From positions 1 to 12,729 of the forward strand of contig UQVV01000029.1 of NCBI GenBank assembly GCA_900544635.1: DNA of 12,729 nucleotides, written 5' to 3'. This document shows positions 6,285 through 12,729 of this stretch, piece by piece; positions within the stretch are counted from its first letter, which is position 1, and each line of letters starts with the position of its first letter. A program made the translations under genes and the position numbers. The notes under the pieces are model-generated. The model made no database searches. It had not been told where the DNA came from and saw nothing but the letters and a program-made list of their open reading frames with translations. Source of the DNA: an uncultured Cloacibacillus sp. (GTDB lineage: Bacteria > Synergistota > Synergistia > Synergistales > Synergistaceae).

Positions 6285-7004
6285 ATGTTCAATAAAAAAA
6301 TACTGGCGCTGGCTGCGGCCGCCGTTATGATCGCTGGAGAGGCGAGCGCCGGAACGGCCGAAGCTGACGCCGCGCGCAAGATAGGCGAGGCGCTGAGGAA
6401 CGAGTTCAGCCCCGACCGCGTAAGCGTCACAGTGTCAAACGACGGGAAAAGGGCGTGGGCCGAATGCGCTGGAGCCGTGATATCCGGAATAAAGATAAAG
6501 GAAATCAAGCTCGACGCGGCGATAGACCCGGAGGCGATGAAAAGCGCGGAAACAGGCGAAGAGATAATAAGCTGCATAGAGAGCTCGAAGGGAGAGATAA
6601 CCCTCGCCGAGCGCGACGTCAACGAATACTTCGCGAGCGGCGAAGCGGCTAGCGGATTCTCCGGCCTCGCCTTCGACTTCACGCCGAAGGGCTACAAGGC
6701 CAAGGGACGCTTCGAGGCGGAGCTGCTTGTGCTGAAGCTCGACCTCGACCTCAAAGCCGAAGGAAAGCTGGGACTGAAAAGCGACGGCGTGTACCTTGAA
6801 GACACAGTCATATACGCCGAAGGCGCGCGCCAGTCCGACACGATAACGGAGCTCGTGACCGACAGGGTGAACCCGCTGCTCTCGTTCTCAGAAATACCGT
6901 TCCCGGTAGAATTCAGCAGAATAAGGATGACGAACGACGCGGTGACGATGTCCGGCAATCCCGGCAAAGCCAAAACAGGAGAAAGCTGGAGCTGGGAAAA
7001 GTAA
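6285..7004 (+). CDS. Exported LmeA/DUF2993-like protein
   Basis: Predicted envelope protein of 239 residues. The first 22 residues form a signal peptide (KKILALAAAAVMIAGEASA, cleavage near ASA-GTA). The remainder has the pattern of LmeA-family (DUF2993) phospholipid-binding proteins: alternating hydrophobic and polar beta-strand-like segments, a central ITLAERDVNEYF (105-116) resembling the family's ltaedLN motif, then beta-rich FDFTPKGYKAKGRF and KLDLDLKAEGKLGLKSDGVYL, and a C-terminal NPLLSFSEIPFPVEFSRIRM (196-215) like the family's lPfgl...v.v ending. This assignment is by pattern, so moderate. LmeA in mycobacteria acts in lipomannan biosynthesis, and that role should not be transferred. 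The ATG at 6285 was preferred over GTG at 6276 because AGAAGG sits 8 bases before it. Monocistronic: a strong terminator follows. Confidence 0.72.
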   Translation: MFNKKILALAAAAVMIAGEASAGTAEADAARKIGEALRNEFSPDRVSVTVSNDGKRAWAECAGAVISGIKIKEIKLDAAIDPEAMKSAETGEEIISCIESSKGEITLAERDVNEYFASGEAASGFSGLAFDFTPKGYKAKGRFEAELLVLKLDLDLKAEGKLGLKSDGVYLEDTVIYAEGARQSDTITELVTDRVNPLLSFSEIPFPVEFSRIRMTNDAVTMSGNPGKAKTGESWSWEK

Positions 7005-7021
7005 GAAAAACCAAATGCAGT

Positions 7022-7066
7022 AAAAAATCCGGCCTTCCCGCGCTTTGCGGAGGGCCGGATTTTTTT
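7022..7066 (+). terminator. Strong, probably bidirectional intrinsic terminator
   Basis: A long stem (AAATCCGGCC with GGCCGGATTT, flanked by further A-T pairs) with an inner CCGC/GCGG pair, ending in a run of seven T. The left side carries a matching A-run, so it can also act leftwards. It isolates the LmeA-like gene from the origin region. Confidence 0.9.
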
Positions 7067-7160
7067 GCGCCGCTATAATCAGCGTTAGTCAATCTTTATT
7101 CACTCTATTTAATAGCTTAATTTTCCAGTTTTCGGAATTACACATACTTACACACAATTT

Positions 7161-7169
7161 TTATCCACA
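7161..7169 (+). promoter_or_regulatory. Consensus DnaA box
   Basis: TTATCCACA, the high-affinity DnaA recognition sequence, inside the AT-rich region upstream of dnaA. Confidence 0.85.
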
Positions 7170-7300
7170 TCGTGTTAATAACTTTCACAGCGCAGTTGAT
7201 AAACATGCTCCGGAACCTATAAAAGCGCCTGCCCAAGCGCAAGATAAACGCAATTATATGTTTACACCAATCGCTTATAAAACAACCAAGCGTATATCTT

Positions 7301-7309
7301 TTATGCACA
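7301..7309 (+). promoter_or_regulatory. Consensus DnaA box
   Basis: TTATGCACA, a full match to TTATNCACA, in the same orientation as the box at 7161. Confidence 0.75.
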
Positions 7310-7467
7310 AATTGAGAATACACGCCATAACCGACGGCTCTTACGTTATTTTTACGTTCAAAGCAGAATATCAGCCTTCGTCAAATTTTCAGATTTTTAG
7401 ATTTTCGTCTGTAAAACGGCTTGCAGACTAGATTTTATATTTCTGCACATTTAACTGTGATTATCTA

Positions 7468-7484
7468 TGTGGATATGTGAATAA
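7468..7484 (-). promoter_or_regulatory. Tandem DnaA boxes sharing one base
   Basis: TGTGGATAT followed by TGTGAATAA, sharing one T; each differs by one base from the reverse consensus TGTGGATAA. About 80-100 bases upstream of the candidate dnaA promoter, a position suited to autoregulation. Confidence 0.6.
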
Positions 7485-7561
7485 GTATTGTGTATTTTTT
7501 ATCTCTAATTGCGACGATTACGAAATCAACGGCGCCGCGCAGGGCAGAGCAAAAAACTGTC

Positions 7562-7588
7562 TTGCCTTTCATAGATTCATGATAAAAT
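7562..7588 (+). promoter_or_regulatory. Candidate dnaA promoter
   Basis: Extended -10 TGATAAAAT (hexamer 7583-7588, five of six matches) with TTGCCT 15 bases upstream as a weak -35. The predicted start, near 7595, gives a leader of about 45 bases before dnaA. Confidence 0.5.
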
Positions 7589-7638
7589 CTGTTGAAGAAG
7601 AATATTAATCGTTTCTCTTCTTTTTTGGAGTGACATGA

Positions 7639-8997
7639 ATGGCTAACGACGCGGATTTAGTGTGGAACGAATTTTATAAATATTGCCTCGAAAAGATAGG
7701 CAAAGAAGACAAAACGGTCGAAATGTACCTTCAGACTTGTATGCCGGTGTCGCTTGCAAACGGCGTGCTGCTCGTGGACGTCGCGACGCCGTTCGCGATG
7801 GAGCAAATAAGAAACAGGTACATGGACAGAATGCAGAAGCTCATAGCCGAAACAGGCTTCGCCTCGGAGCTGCGATTCTCTGTGTCGGAGAACCACGAAG
7901 GCAAGGAAGAAAAAATTCCGAGCAGGGTCTCTCAGCCGCAGCATGAGCCGGAGCAGCCTCCCAAGAGGACGGCGAGCAAGAACGGCCTCAACCCTAACTA
8001 CGTCTTTTCGACCTTCGTCGTCGGCAAGTCGAACCGCCTTCCGCACGCCGCGAGCCTGGCCGTCGCCGAGTCGCCCGGAAACACCTACAACCCGTTCTTT
8101 ATATGGGGAAAGGTCGGGCTCGGAAAGACGCACCTGATGCACGCGATCGGGCACCATATAGAAGATGCGAACCCGAAAACTAAAATACTCTACGTGAGCG
8201 CCGAAAAGTTCACTAACGACCTGATCGGCTCGATACGCAACAACACAACGCAGGAATTCCGCGCGCGCTACCGCGAGCTCGACGTTCTGATGATCGACGA
8301 CGTCCAGTTCATCGCGGGAAAGGAGCAGACACAGGAGGAATTCTTCTGGACCTTCAACGCGCTTCACGACGCGAAGAAACAGATAGTCATAAGCTCAGAC
8401 CGCCCTCCGAAGGACATCCAGGGTATAGAGGACAGGCTCGTCTCGCGCTTCGAGTGGGGCCTCGTAACCGACATACAGCCGCCCGACCTTGAGACGCGCG
8501 TCGCGATACTTCAGAAAAAGGTCGAGATGAAGGGATACCGCAACATTCCGGAAGAGGTCATCATGTTCATAGCGCAGAACATCCCGAGCAACATCAGAGA
8601 GCTCGAAGGCTCTCTGAACAGGATAGTCGCCTGCGCCGACCTGAACCACGAGCCGATAACTATCGAAAACGCCTCGCTCTGGCTCAAGGACCTAATAAAG
8701 AGCGCGCCCGGGACGGAGGTCACGATTGGCCTTATACAGCAGCTGACCGCCGAAACATTCGGCCTGACGATTGAAGACCTTTTATCGAACAAGCGTACGG
8801 CCGAGGTCGCGCTCGCGCGCCAGGTCGCCATGTATATAGCGCGCAACAAGACGAACGAACCTCTGATACAGATCGCCTACGCGTTTAACAAGAAGGATCA
8901 TACGAACGTGATACACGCGTGCAGAAGAATTTCAGACACGATCAAAAGCGACATGAGGGTCAGATCTTTTGTGGATAACATTGTAAATAAGCTCTGA
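7639..8997 (+). CDS. dnaA: Chromosomal replication initiator protein DnaA
   Basis: AAA+ ATPase that binds DnaA boxes, oligomerises, melts the origin and loads the helicase. The 452 residues give all four domains: domain I (about 1-80, starting DLVWNEFYKYCLEKIG), a short linker (about 85-115), domain III with Walker A GKVGLGKT (157-164), Walker B VLMIDD (216-221), sensor 1 IVISSDRPP (249-257), arginine finger in RLVSRFEWGL (266-275, R270) and sensor 2 SNIRELEG (317-324, R320), and the DNA-binding domain IV. There the usual FGGRDHTTV of the helix-turn-helix reads FNKKDHTNV (416-424): the base-reading Asp, His and Thr and the upstream Arg of ARQVAMYI are kept, but Gly-Gly-Arg and the last Thr are replaced. 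GGAG lies 8 bases before the ATG. DnaA-box clusters flank the gene, a consensus box lies in its last codons, and a terminator follows. Confidence 0.99.
   Translation: MANDADLVWNEFYKYCLEKIGKEDKTVEMYLQTCMPVSLANGVLLVDVATPFAMEQIRNRYMDRMQKLIAETGFASELRFSVSENHEGKEEKIPSRVSQPQHEPEQPPKRTASKNGLNPNYVFSTFVVGKSNRLPHAASLAVAESPGNTYNPFFIWGKVGLGKTHLMHAIGHHIEDANPKTKILYVSAEKFTNDLIGSIRNNTTQEFRARYRELDVLMIDDVQFIAGKEQTQEEFFWTFNALHDAKKQIVISSDRPPKDIQGIEDRLVSRFEWGLVTDIQPPDLETRVAILQKKVEMKGYRNIPEEVIMFIAQNIPSNIRELEGSLNRIVACADLNHEPITIENASLWLKDLIKSAPGTEVTIGLIQQLTAETFGLTIEDLLSNKRTAEVALARQVAMYIARNKTNEPLIQIAYAFNKKDHTNVIHACRRISDTIKSDMRVRSFVDNIVNKL
8970..8978 (-). promoter_or_regulatory. Consensus DnaA box inside the 3' end of dnaA
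   Basis: TGTGGATAA (reverse of TTATCCACA) overlaps the codons for Val-Asp-Asn near the DnaA C-terminus, about 20 bases before the stop. It extends the downstream box cluster into the coding sequence. Confidence 0.75.
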
Positions 8998-9005
8998 AAA
9001 AGCTG

Positions 9006-9040
9006 AAAAAACAGGTGCCCTATTTTGTGGGCAGTTTTTT
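9006..9040 (+). terminator. Intrinsic terminator after dnaA
   Basis: TGCCC/GGGCA stem with an eight-base loop, extended across a three-base bulge by AAAAAAC/GTTTTTT, ending in six T. It implies that dnaN-recF-mnmG has its own promoter. Confidence 0.75.
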
Positions 9041-9065
9041 CGCGCAGGGTTTTTCACAAATGCGA

Positions 9066-9083
9066 TGTGGATAATGTGTATAA
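9066..9083 (-). promoter_or_regulatory. Tandem DnaA boxes, one of them consensus
   Basis: TGTGGATAA directly followed by TGTGTATAA (one mismatch), head to tail with no gap, in reverse orientation. Confidence 0.8.
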
Positions 9084-9147
9084 GTTTGTGACGAACGTAA
9101 AAACTTTTCCACACGAAAAAACGGCGCGGGACAAGGAAAAATATGAG

Positions 9148-9213
9148 TTTTACACATTTACACAGCGCCTATTACTGCTATTACGGTTTTAAATATAAAA
9201 GAGATGTATTACT
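9148..9213 (+). other. Putative basal unwinding site: DnaA boxes, GC block, DnaA-trio and AT-rich DUE
   Basis: In order: two overlapping box-like sites in forward orientation (TTTTACACA, ATTTACACA), a GC-rich spacer (GCGCC, 9165-9169), then CTA-TTA-CTG-CTA-TTA (9169-9183), then the AT-rich GGTTTTAAATATAAAAGAG (9185-9203). Read 3' to 5' on the other strand the triplets are GAT-AAT-GAC-GAT-AAT, which fits the described DnaA-trio pattern of purine-A-T units in B. subtilis. This is where strand separation should start. Part of the AT-rich stretch (TATAAA at 9194-9199) may also serve as the dnaN -10. Confidence 0.7.
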
Positions 9214-9227
9214 AGGAGGTCTAACCT

Positions 9228-10379
9228 ATGAAACTAGCGGTAAATAAAAAACAGTTTCTCGGAAGCTGGAGCCTCGCCGAAAGAAGCACTTCCGCGGGAG
9301 GCACCGTCAGCATACTCTCGTCGATATTGATAAAGGCGTCGGCGGAATCGGTGATACTCCAGGCGACGGATATAAAGACCTCCGTTATCTGCCGCGCGGC
9401 CGGCGTCACCGTGCTCGAACCGGGCGAGGCCGTATTCCCGATAAAGATGGTCAGCGACCTCTTCAAAAAGGCCCCGGGCGAGGAGTTCACCCTCGACGTG
9501 GACGGCGGCAAGGTCGTCCTCAAGGCGGGCAGAAGCAAATACAACTTCTCGACCTACCCGGTCAGCGAATTCCCCGCTCTGCCCTCGTCGGACGAGGCCG
9601 ACGTTTTCTGTTCGATACCGGCGGGCGAGCTTGCGAAGGTTCTCGACGAAGGCACGCTCGCGGCCTCGGCCGGAGAGGAATTCCCGCTCTATCTCTCGTC
9701 GGCTAACCTGCAGATAATTTCGTCGCGGCTCAACATCGTTTCGACCGACACGAGGAGGCTCGCCCTCTCGGCGGCTCCCGTGCTCGACGGCAAGGAGGGC
9801 GAGTCGGCCCTGCTTCCGATGAAGGGGATAAAGGAGCTCCAGAGGATACTCGGCTCACTGACGCCGGAGACCGAGGTGAAGGTGCTCTTCGACGGCGCGC
9901 AGTTCTATTTCAAGACGGAGACGCTCGAGTTCACGGTGCGCCGCGTCGAGTCGAAGTTCCCGCCCTACGAGAAGATACTCCCGAAGCACAGCACGCTCGA
10001 CGTGCTGACGGACCGCGGCGAGCTCATCTCGGCGCTCGAGCGCGTCGACGTCATTGTGCGCGACTTCAACAGGATGGTCGTCCTCGACATGGCGCCGGAG
10101 AGCCCGTTCGTGCTGCGCGGCAAGGCGCCAGACTTCGGACAGGCGAAGGAAGAGATTGAGGCCGAGACGACGGGCGACAAACTTCGCATCGCGGTCAACT
10201 CGAAATTCTTCCTCGAGGCGCTCAAGGTGTTGCGCGACCCGCAGGTCAAGCTTTCGTTCAACGGTCAGTCGGGCCACATGTCTGTGCGGCGCGGCGACGG
10301 CGACGACTTCCTCTGCCTCATAGCGCCGATCAACCTCTCGGAGGAGGAGCTCAAGGCCTTCGACTCCGACCTCGGCTAG
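9228..10379 (+). CDS. dnaN: DNA polymerase III beta subunit (sliding clamp)
   Basis: Ring-shaped processivity clamp for the replicative polymerase and docking site for repair proteins. The 383-residue length and the three-domain pattern fit; motifs include the N-terminal LAERSTSAGGTVSILSSILI, then TDIKTSVICRAAG, LLPMKGIKELQRIL, ESKFPPYEKILPK, and FNRMVVLDMAPESPFVLRG of domain III. Clamps normally end at about VMPMRL, which lines the partner-binding pocket. Here the equivalent is LIAPINL (364-370), and 13 further residues, mostly acidic or polar (SEEELKAFDSDLG), follow. AGGAGGT 7 bases before the ATG is a strong ribosome site. Its stop is two bases from the recF start, so dnaN, recF and mnmG look like one operon behind the dnaA terminator. 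Confidence 0.97.
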   Translation: MKLAVNKKQFLGSWSLAERSTSAGGTVSILSSILIKASAESVILQATDIKTSVICRAAGVTVLEPGEAVFPIKMVSDLFKKAPGEEFTLDVDGGKVVLKAGRSKYNFSTYPVSEFPALPSSDEADVFCSIPAGELAKVLDEGTLAASAGEEFPLYLSSANLQIISSRLNIVSTDTRRLALSAAPVLDGKEGESALLPMKGIKELQRILGSLTPETEVKVLFDGAQFYFKTETLEFTVRRVESKFPPYEKILPKHSTLDVLTDRGELISALERVDVIVRDFNRMVVLDMAPESPFVLRGKAPDFGQAKEEIEAETTGDKLRIAVNSKFFLEALKVLRDPQVKLSFNGQSGHMSVRRGDGDDFLCLIAPINLSEEELKAFDSDLG

Positions 10380-10381
10380 GA

Positions 10382-11449
10382 ATGGGCTTCAAAAGGGTAC
10401 GATTCAATAATTTCAGAAACATTGAGCCCCGGGAGATGCGCTGGTCCCCGGGGCTGAATTTGCTGACGGGGGAGAACGGCTCCGGCAAGACGAACATCCT
10501 CGAGGGGATAAACATAATCTCCGGCTGGGGGCCGCTCGACCGCGGCACCAAGACGCTTTCCATACCGTCATGGAACAGCGGCTCGACGGAGGTGCAGCTG
10601 ACCGGCGAGCTCGAAAGCTCGGAGATAATCAAGGTGAAGATATCGCGCCGCTACGCGATACGCATAGACGACAAAGCTTCGAGCGCCTCGGAGCTTCGCT
10701 GGAAGATCCCTGTGCTGACCTTTCTTCCCGACGACATGTCGATAGTCGAGGGCTCGTCGGTCTTTCGCCGGCGGCTGCTCGACATGGTGCTCGCGCTGAT
10801 AATCCCGCCTTACGCGATGCGGCTTTCGGAGTACCGGCGCGGCGTGCGGCAGAAGGCGCTTTTCCTGAAGCGCGGAATGCCGTCGATGATAGCGGACCGC
10901 GCGCTGCTTCCGCTCGCCTCGTGGATATGGAGGATGCGCGAGGAGGGCGTCGCGCTGCTTGCGGATTCTCTGGGCGGCTTCGAACAGCTCGCGCCGTTCG
11001 GCATAGGCCTGTCGCTAAAGCGCGGAGGCGCGGGCTTCGAGCAGGACTGCGCCGACGATTACGCGAAGGCGCTCGTCGTCAACGGAGAGCGCGAGCGCGC
11101 GATGCGCTTTCCTGTAGTCGGGCCGCACCGCGACGATATAATCATCACGTCGCAGAGCCGCCCCGCCTCGTCGGCGCTGAGCCGCGGACTGCGGCGGCGC
11201 ACCGCGATGGCGCTGATGCTCGCGGCCTCGGAAAGCGTGAGGCGCAAGCTCGGACGCGAGCCGGTTCTGCTTCTCGACGAAGTCGCTGCCGAGCTCGACC
11301 CGGCGGGGAAGGAGCAGCTCTTTTCGACGCTCCACGCGCGCGGCGGACAGATATTCGCGGCAACTGCGGAGCCTATTTCGCCCGCAGTTCCATGCGCGGT
11401 CTACAGGATAAGCTCTGGAAAAATAGATAAAATTGAAGAAAAAGTATAA
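10382..11449 (+). CDS. recF: DNA replication and repair protein RecF
   Basis: SMC-like ABC ATPase that binds gapped DNA and helps load RecA with RecO and RecR. The 355 residues fit the family: N-terminal FNNFRNIE (8-15), Walker A GENGSGKT (30-37), TFLPDDMSIVEGSS (113-126), RRRLLDMVLA, EYRRGVRQKA (150-159), GPHRDD (247-252), an ABC signature region SRGLRRRTAMALMLA (267-281) and Walker B VLLLDEVAAELD (295-306). The signature departs from the usual S-x-G-Q-Q-R-T by lacking the glutamine and having one extra arginine. The start is two bases after the dnaN stop with only TAGGA directly in front, so translation probably depends on coupling to dnaN. Fifteen bases separate it from mnmG. Confidence 0.96.
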   Translation: MGFKRVRFNNFRNIEPREMRWSPGLNLLTGENGSGKTNILEGINIISGWGPLDRGTKTLSIPSWNSGSTEVQLTGELESSEIIKVKISRRYAIRIDDKASSASELRWKIPVLTFLPDDMSIVEGSSVFRRRLLDMVLALIIPPYAMRLSEYRRGVRQKALFLKRGMPSMIADRALLPLASWIWRMREEGVALLADSLGGFEQLAPFGIGLSLKRGGAGFEQDCADDYAKALVVNGERERAMRFPVVGPHRDDIIITSQSRPASSALSRGLRRRTAMALMLAASESVRRKLGREPVLLLDEVAAELDPAGKEQLFSTLHARGGQIFAATAEPISPAVPCAVYRISSGKIDKIEEKV

Positions 11450-11464
11450 AGAAGTGAGAAAAAG

Positions 11465-12729
11465 ATGAAAATAGGCGAATTTTACGACGTTATAGTCGTC
11501 GGCGCGGGCCACGCGGGCTGCGAGGCGGCGCTCGCCTCTTCGCGCATGGGCGCGAAGACCCTGCTGCTCTGCATATACATCGACAGCATAGCGATGATGC
11601 CCTGCAATCCTTCGATAGGCGGCCCCGCGAAGGGCCACATCGTGCGCGAGATAGACGCGCTCGGCGGCGAGTGCGCGGCGGCGGCGGACGACTCGACGCA
11701 GCACCTGCGCTGGCTCAACACCTCGAAAGGCGCGGCGGTGCGCACGCTCCGCGCGCAGTGCAGCCCGCGCCGCTACGGCGACCACTACCGCACCGCGCTC
11801 CTGACGCAGAAAAATCTCGACCTCCACCAGGGCGAGGCGGCGGAGCTCATCGTCGAGAACGGCGAGGCGCGCGGCGTCAAAATCGCGACGGGACAGTCCT
11901 TCTTCGCCTCCTGCGTCGTGCTCGCGACCGGGACGTACCTCGCCTCGAAGATATACACCGGCCTCAGCTGCCGCGAGTCCGGGCCGCTCGGCATGACGCC
12001 CGCGAAGGAGCTGGCCGCCTCGCTGAAAAAAACGGGGCTCGAAATAGGCCGCCTGCGCACAGACACGACGCCGCGCCTCCACTTCGACACGATAGACTGG
12101 GCCGCGCTCGACTGCCAGAAAAGCATAGACGAGCCGCAGGCCTTCTCGCACTTCGGCGAAAAGCGCGTCTACAGCGGCATGGTCTGCGGCCTCACGCGCA
12201 CGAACGCCGAGACGCACAAAATCATACGGAAATACTTCGAGCAGTCGCCGCTCTACATGGGCAGGCTCGAAACTGAGGGGCCCAGATACTGCCCTTCCAT
12301 CGACGACAAGATAATAAAGTTCCCCGAAAAGGATACCCACCCCATCTTCCTCGAACCTATAACGCCTGAGGGGCGCGAGGTCTACGTCCAGAACTTTTCG
12401 ACCTCGATGTGCCTCGAGGCGCAGTTCGAAAGCGTCCGCACGATAAAGGGCTGCGAGCGCGCGCACATACTGCGCCCGGGCTACGCAATAGAATACGACT
12501 TCGTCGTGCCGACGCAGCTGCACCCGTGGCTTGAGACGAAGCCCGTGAAAAACCTATTCCTCGCGGGACAGATAAACGGGACATCAGGCTACGAAGAGGC
12601 GGCCGGACAGGGGCTCATTGCCGGAATAAACGCGGCGCTGCGCGTGCAGGGAAAAGAGCCGTTCGTCTTGGGCCGGGACGAATCGTATATCGGCGTTCTG
12701 ATAGACGACCTCGTAACGAAAGGGACGAA
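11465..12729 (+). CDS. mnmG: tRNA uridine-5-carboxymethylaminomethyl modification enzyme MnmG (GidA), C-terminus beyond the window
   Basis: FAD enzyme that with MnmE builds the cmnm5 group on wobble U34 of certain tRNAs. The window holds 421 codons and two bases of a family near 620 residues; the tRNA- and MnmE-binding C-terminal domain is missing. Visible motifs are the FAD loop VVGAGHAGCEAA (11-22), MPCNPSIGGPAKGH (45-58, with conserved Cys47), REIDALGG (61-68), GPRYCPSIDDKI (272-283, with conserved Cys276), LEPITPEG and GQINGTSGYEEAAGQGLIAG (368-387). The usual KTGTPPRL reads RTDTTPRL (198-205), replacing Gly and a Pro. GAAGTGAG lies 6-13 bases before the ATG, a modest ribosome site. mnmG near the origin and last in a dnaN-recF unit is a familiar arrangement. 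Confidence 0.97.
   Translation, partial: MKIGEFYDVIVVGAGHAGCEAALASSRMGAKTLLLCIYIDSIAMMPCNPSIGGPAKGHIVREIDALGGECAAAADDSTQHLRWLNTSKGAAVRTLRAQCSPRRYGDHYRTALLTQKNLDLHQGEAAELIVENGEARGVKIATGQSFFASCVVLATGTYLASKIYTGLSCRESGPLGMTPAKELAASLKKTGLEIGRLRTDTTPRLHFDTIDWAALDCQKSIDEPQAFSHFGEKRVYSGMVCGLTRTNAETHKIIRKYFEQSPLYMGRLETEGPRYCPSIDDKIIKFPEKDTHPIFLEPITPEGREVYVQNFSTSMCLEAQFESVRTIKGCERAHILRPGYAIEYDFVVPTQLHPWLETKPVKNLFLAGQINGTSGYEEAAGQGLIAGINAALRVQGKEPFVLGRDESYIGVLIDDLVTKGT

Larger units (their letters stand above)
7067..7638. other. oriC: oriC, upstream sub-region with DnaA boxes and dnaA leader
   Basis: About 570 AT-rich bases without a supported gene. DnaA boxes (consensus TTATNCACA) occur as two full matches, TTATCCACA at 7161-7169 and TTATGCACA at 7301-7309, and several one-mismatch sites: TTATTCACT at 7096-7104, TTCTGCACA at 7441-7449, TGTGGATAT at 7468-7476 and the abutting TGTGAATAA at 7476-7484 (both reverse orientation). 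The cluster next to dnaA can serve both origin function and dnaA autoregulation. With the cluster between dnaA and dnaN it makes a bipartite origin. Confidence 0.85.
8998..9227. other. oriC: oriC, downstream sub-region between dnaA and dnaN
   Basis: A 230-base spacer holding a terminator (9006-9040), a DnaA-box cluster, a DnaA-trio-like element (9169-9183) and an AT-rich stretch (9185-9213). Boxes: TGTGGATAA at 9066-9074 (exact), and one-mismatch sites TTTTTCACA at 9050-9058, TGTGTATAA at 9075-9083, TTTTCCACA at 9105-9113 and TTTTACACA at 9148-9156; ATTTACACA at 9156-9164 has two mismatches. The layout matches the unwinding half of a B. subtilis-type bipartite origin. Confidence 0.85.

Noticed and set aside
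7045-7431. 128-codon open frame upstream of dnaA
   Set aside because: It begins inside the terminator hairpin, lacks a ribosome site, runs through two consensus DnaA boxes and has an unlikely composition; the region is better explained as origin DNA.
11015-12523. 502-codon minus-strand open frame across recF and mnmG
   Set aside because: Arg/Ala/Val-rich shadow caused by GC-rich third positions; both sense genes are certain.
1-12729. tRNA, rRNA, CRISPR array, insertion sequence, phage or toxin-antitoxin genes
   Set aside because: None seen by eye on either strand; no direct-repeat arrays, transposase motifs or tRNA-like cloverleaf sequences.

Overview
The window is an origin-of-replication neighbourhood from a bacterial chromosome. 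Coding sequence is GC-rich with frequent ATA isoleucine codons and clear Shine-Dalgarno sequences; intergenic DNA is AT-rich. The gene content (a tripartite TRAP transporter, paired short chromate-transporter halves, an LmeA/DUF2993-like exported protein, then dnaA-dnaN-recF-mnmG) suggests a Gram-negative anaerobe, possibly a member of the Synergistota. That placement is inference from style and content and was not tested by any search.

Left arm (1-6021), all on the minus strand. From the origin outwards: two translationally overlapping 177-residue halves of a CHR (chromate-type) transporter; a 434-base AT-rich regulatory region rich in inverted repeats; a dctP-dctQ-dctM TRAP transporter operon with a strong hairpin between dctP and dctQ and an intrinsic terminator after dctM; then a separate unit, apparently with its own promoter, made of a small two-helix membrane protein, an O6-alkylguanine-DNA alkyltransferase and a 3-methyladenine DNA glycosylase I. 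The last two are translationally coupled, so two forms of alkylation repair are made together. The glycosylase runs off the left edge.

Right arm (6285-12729), all on the plus strand. First comes an exported LmeA-like protein closed by a strong terminator, then about 570 bases of AT-rich DNA with DnaA boxes, dnaA, a 230-base dnaA-dnaN spacer with more DnaA boxes and a DnaA-trio-like element, then dnaN, recF and mnmG (cut off by the right edge) in one closely spaced transcription unit. DnaA-box clusters on both sides of dnaA give a bipartite oriC like that of Bacillus subtilis. The spacer also holds an ordered series (DnaA boxes, short GC block, five trinucleotide repeats, AT-rich stretch) that matches the described basal unwinding architecture. 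All genes point away from the origin, so transcription is co-directional with replication on both arms.

This is mainly core-genome DNA. I found no undescribed multi-gene system. The most notable points are the DnaA-trio-type unwinding site and several departures from consensus in otherwise conserved replication and repair proteins: the DnaA domain IV signature, the RecF ABC signature, the DnaN C-terminus and an MnmG motif.
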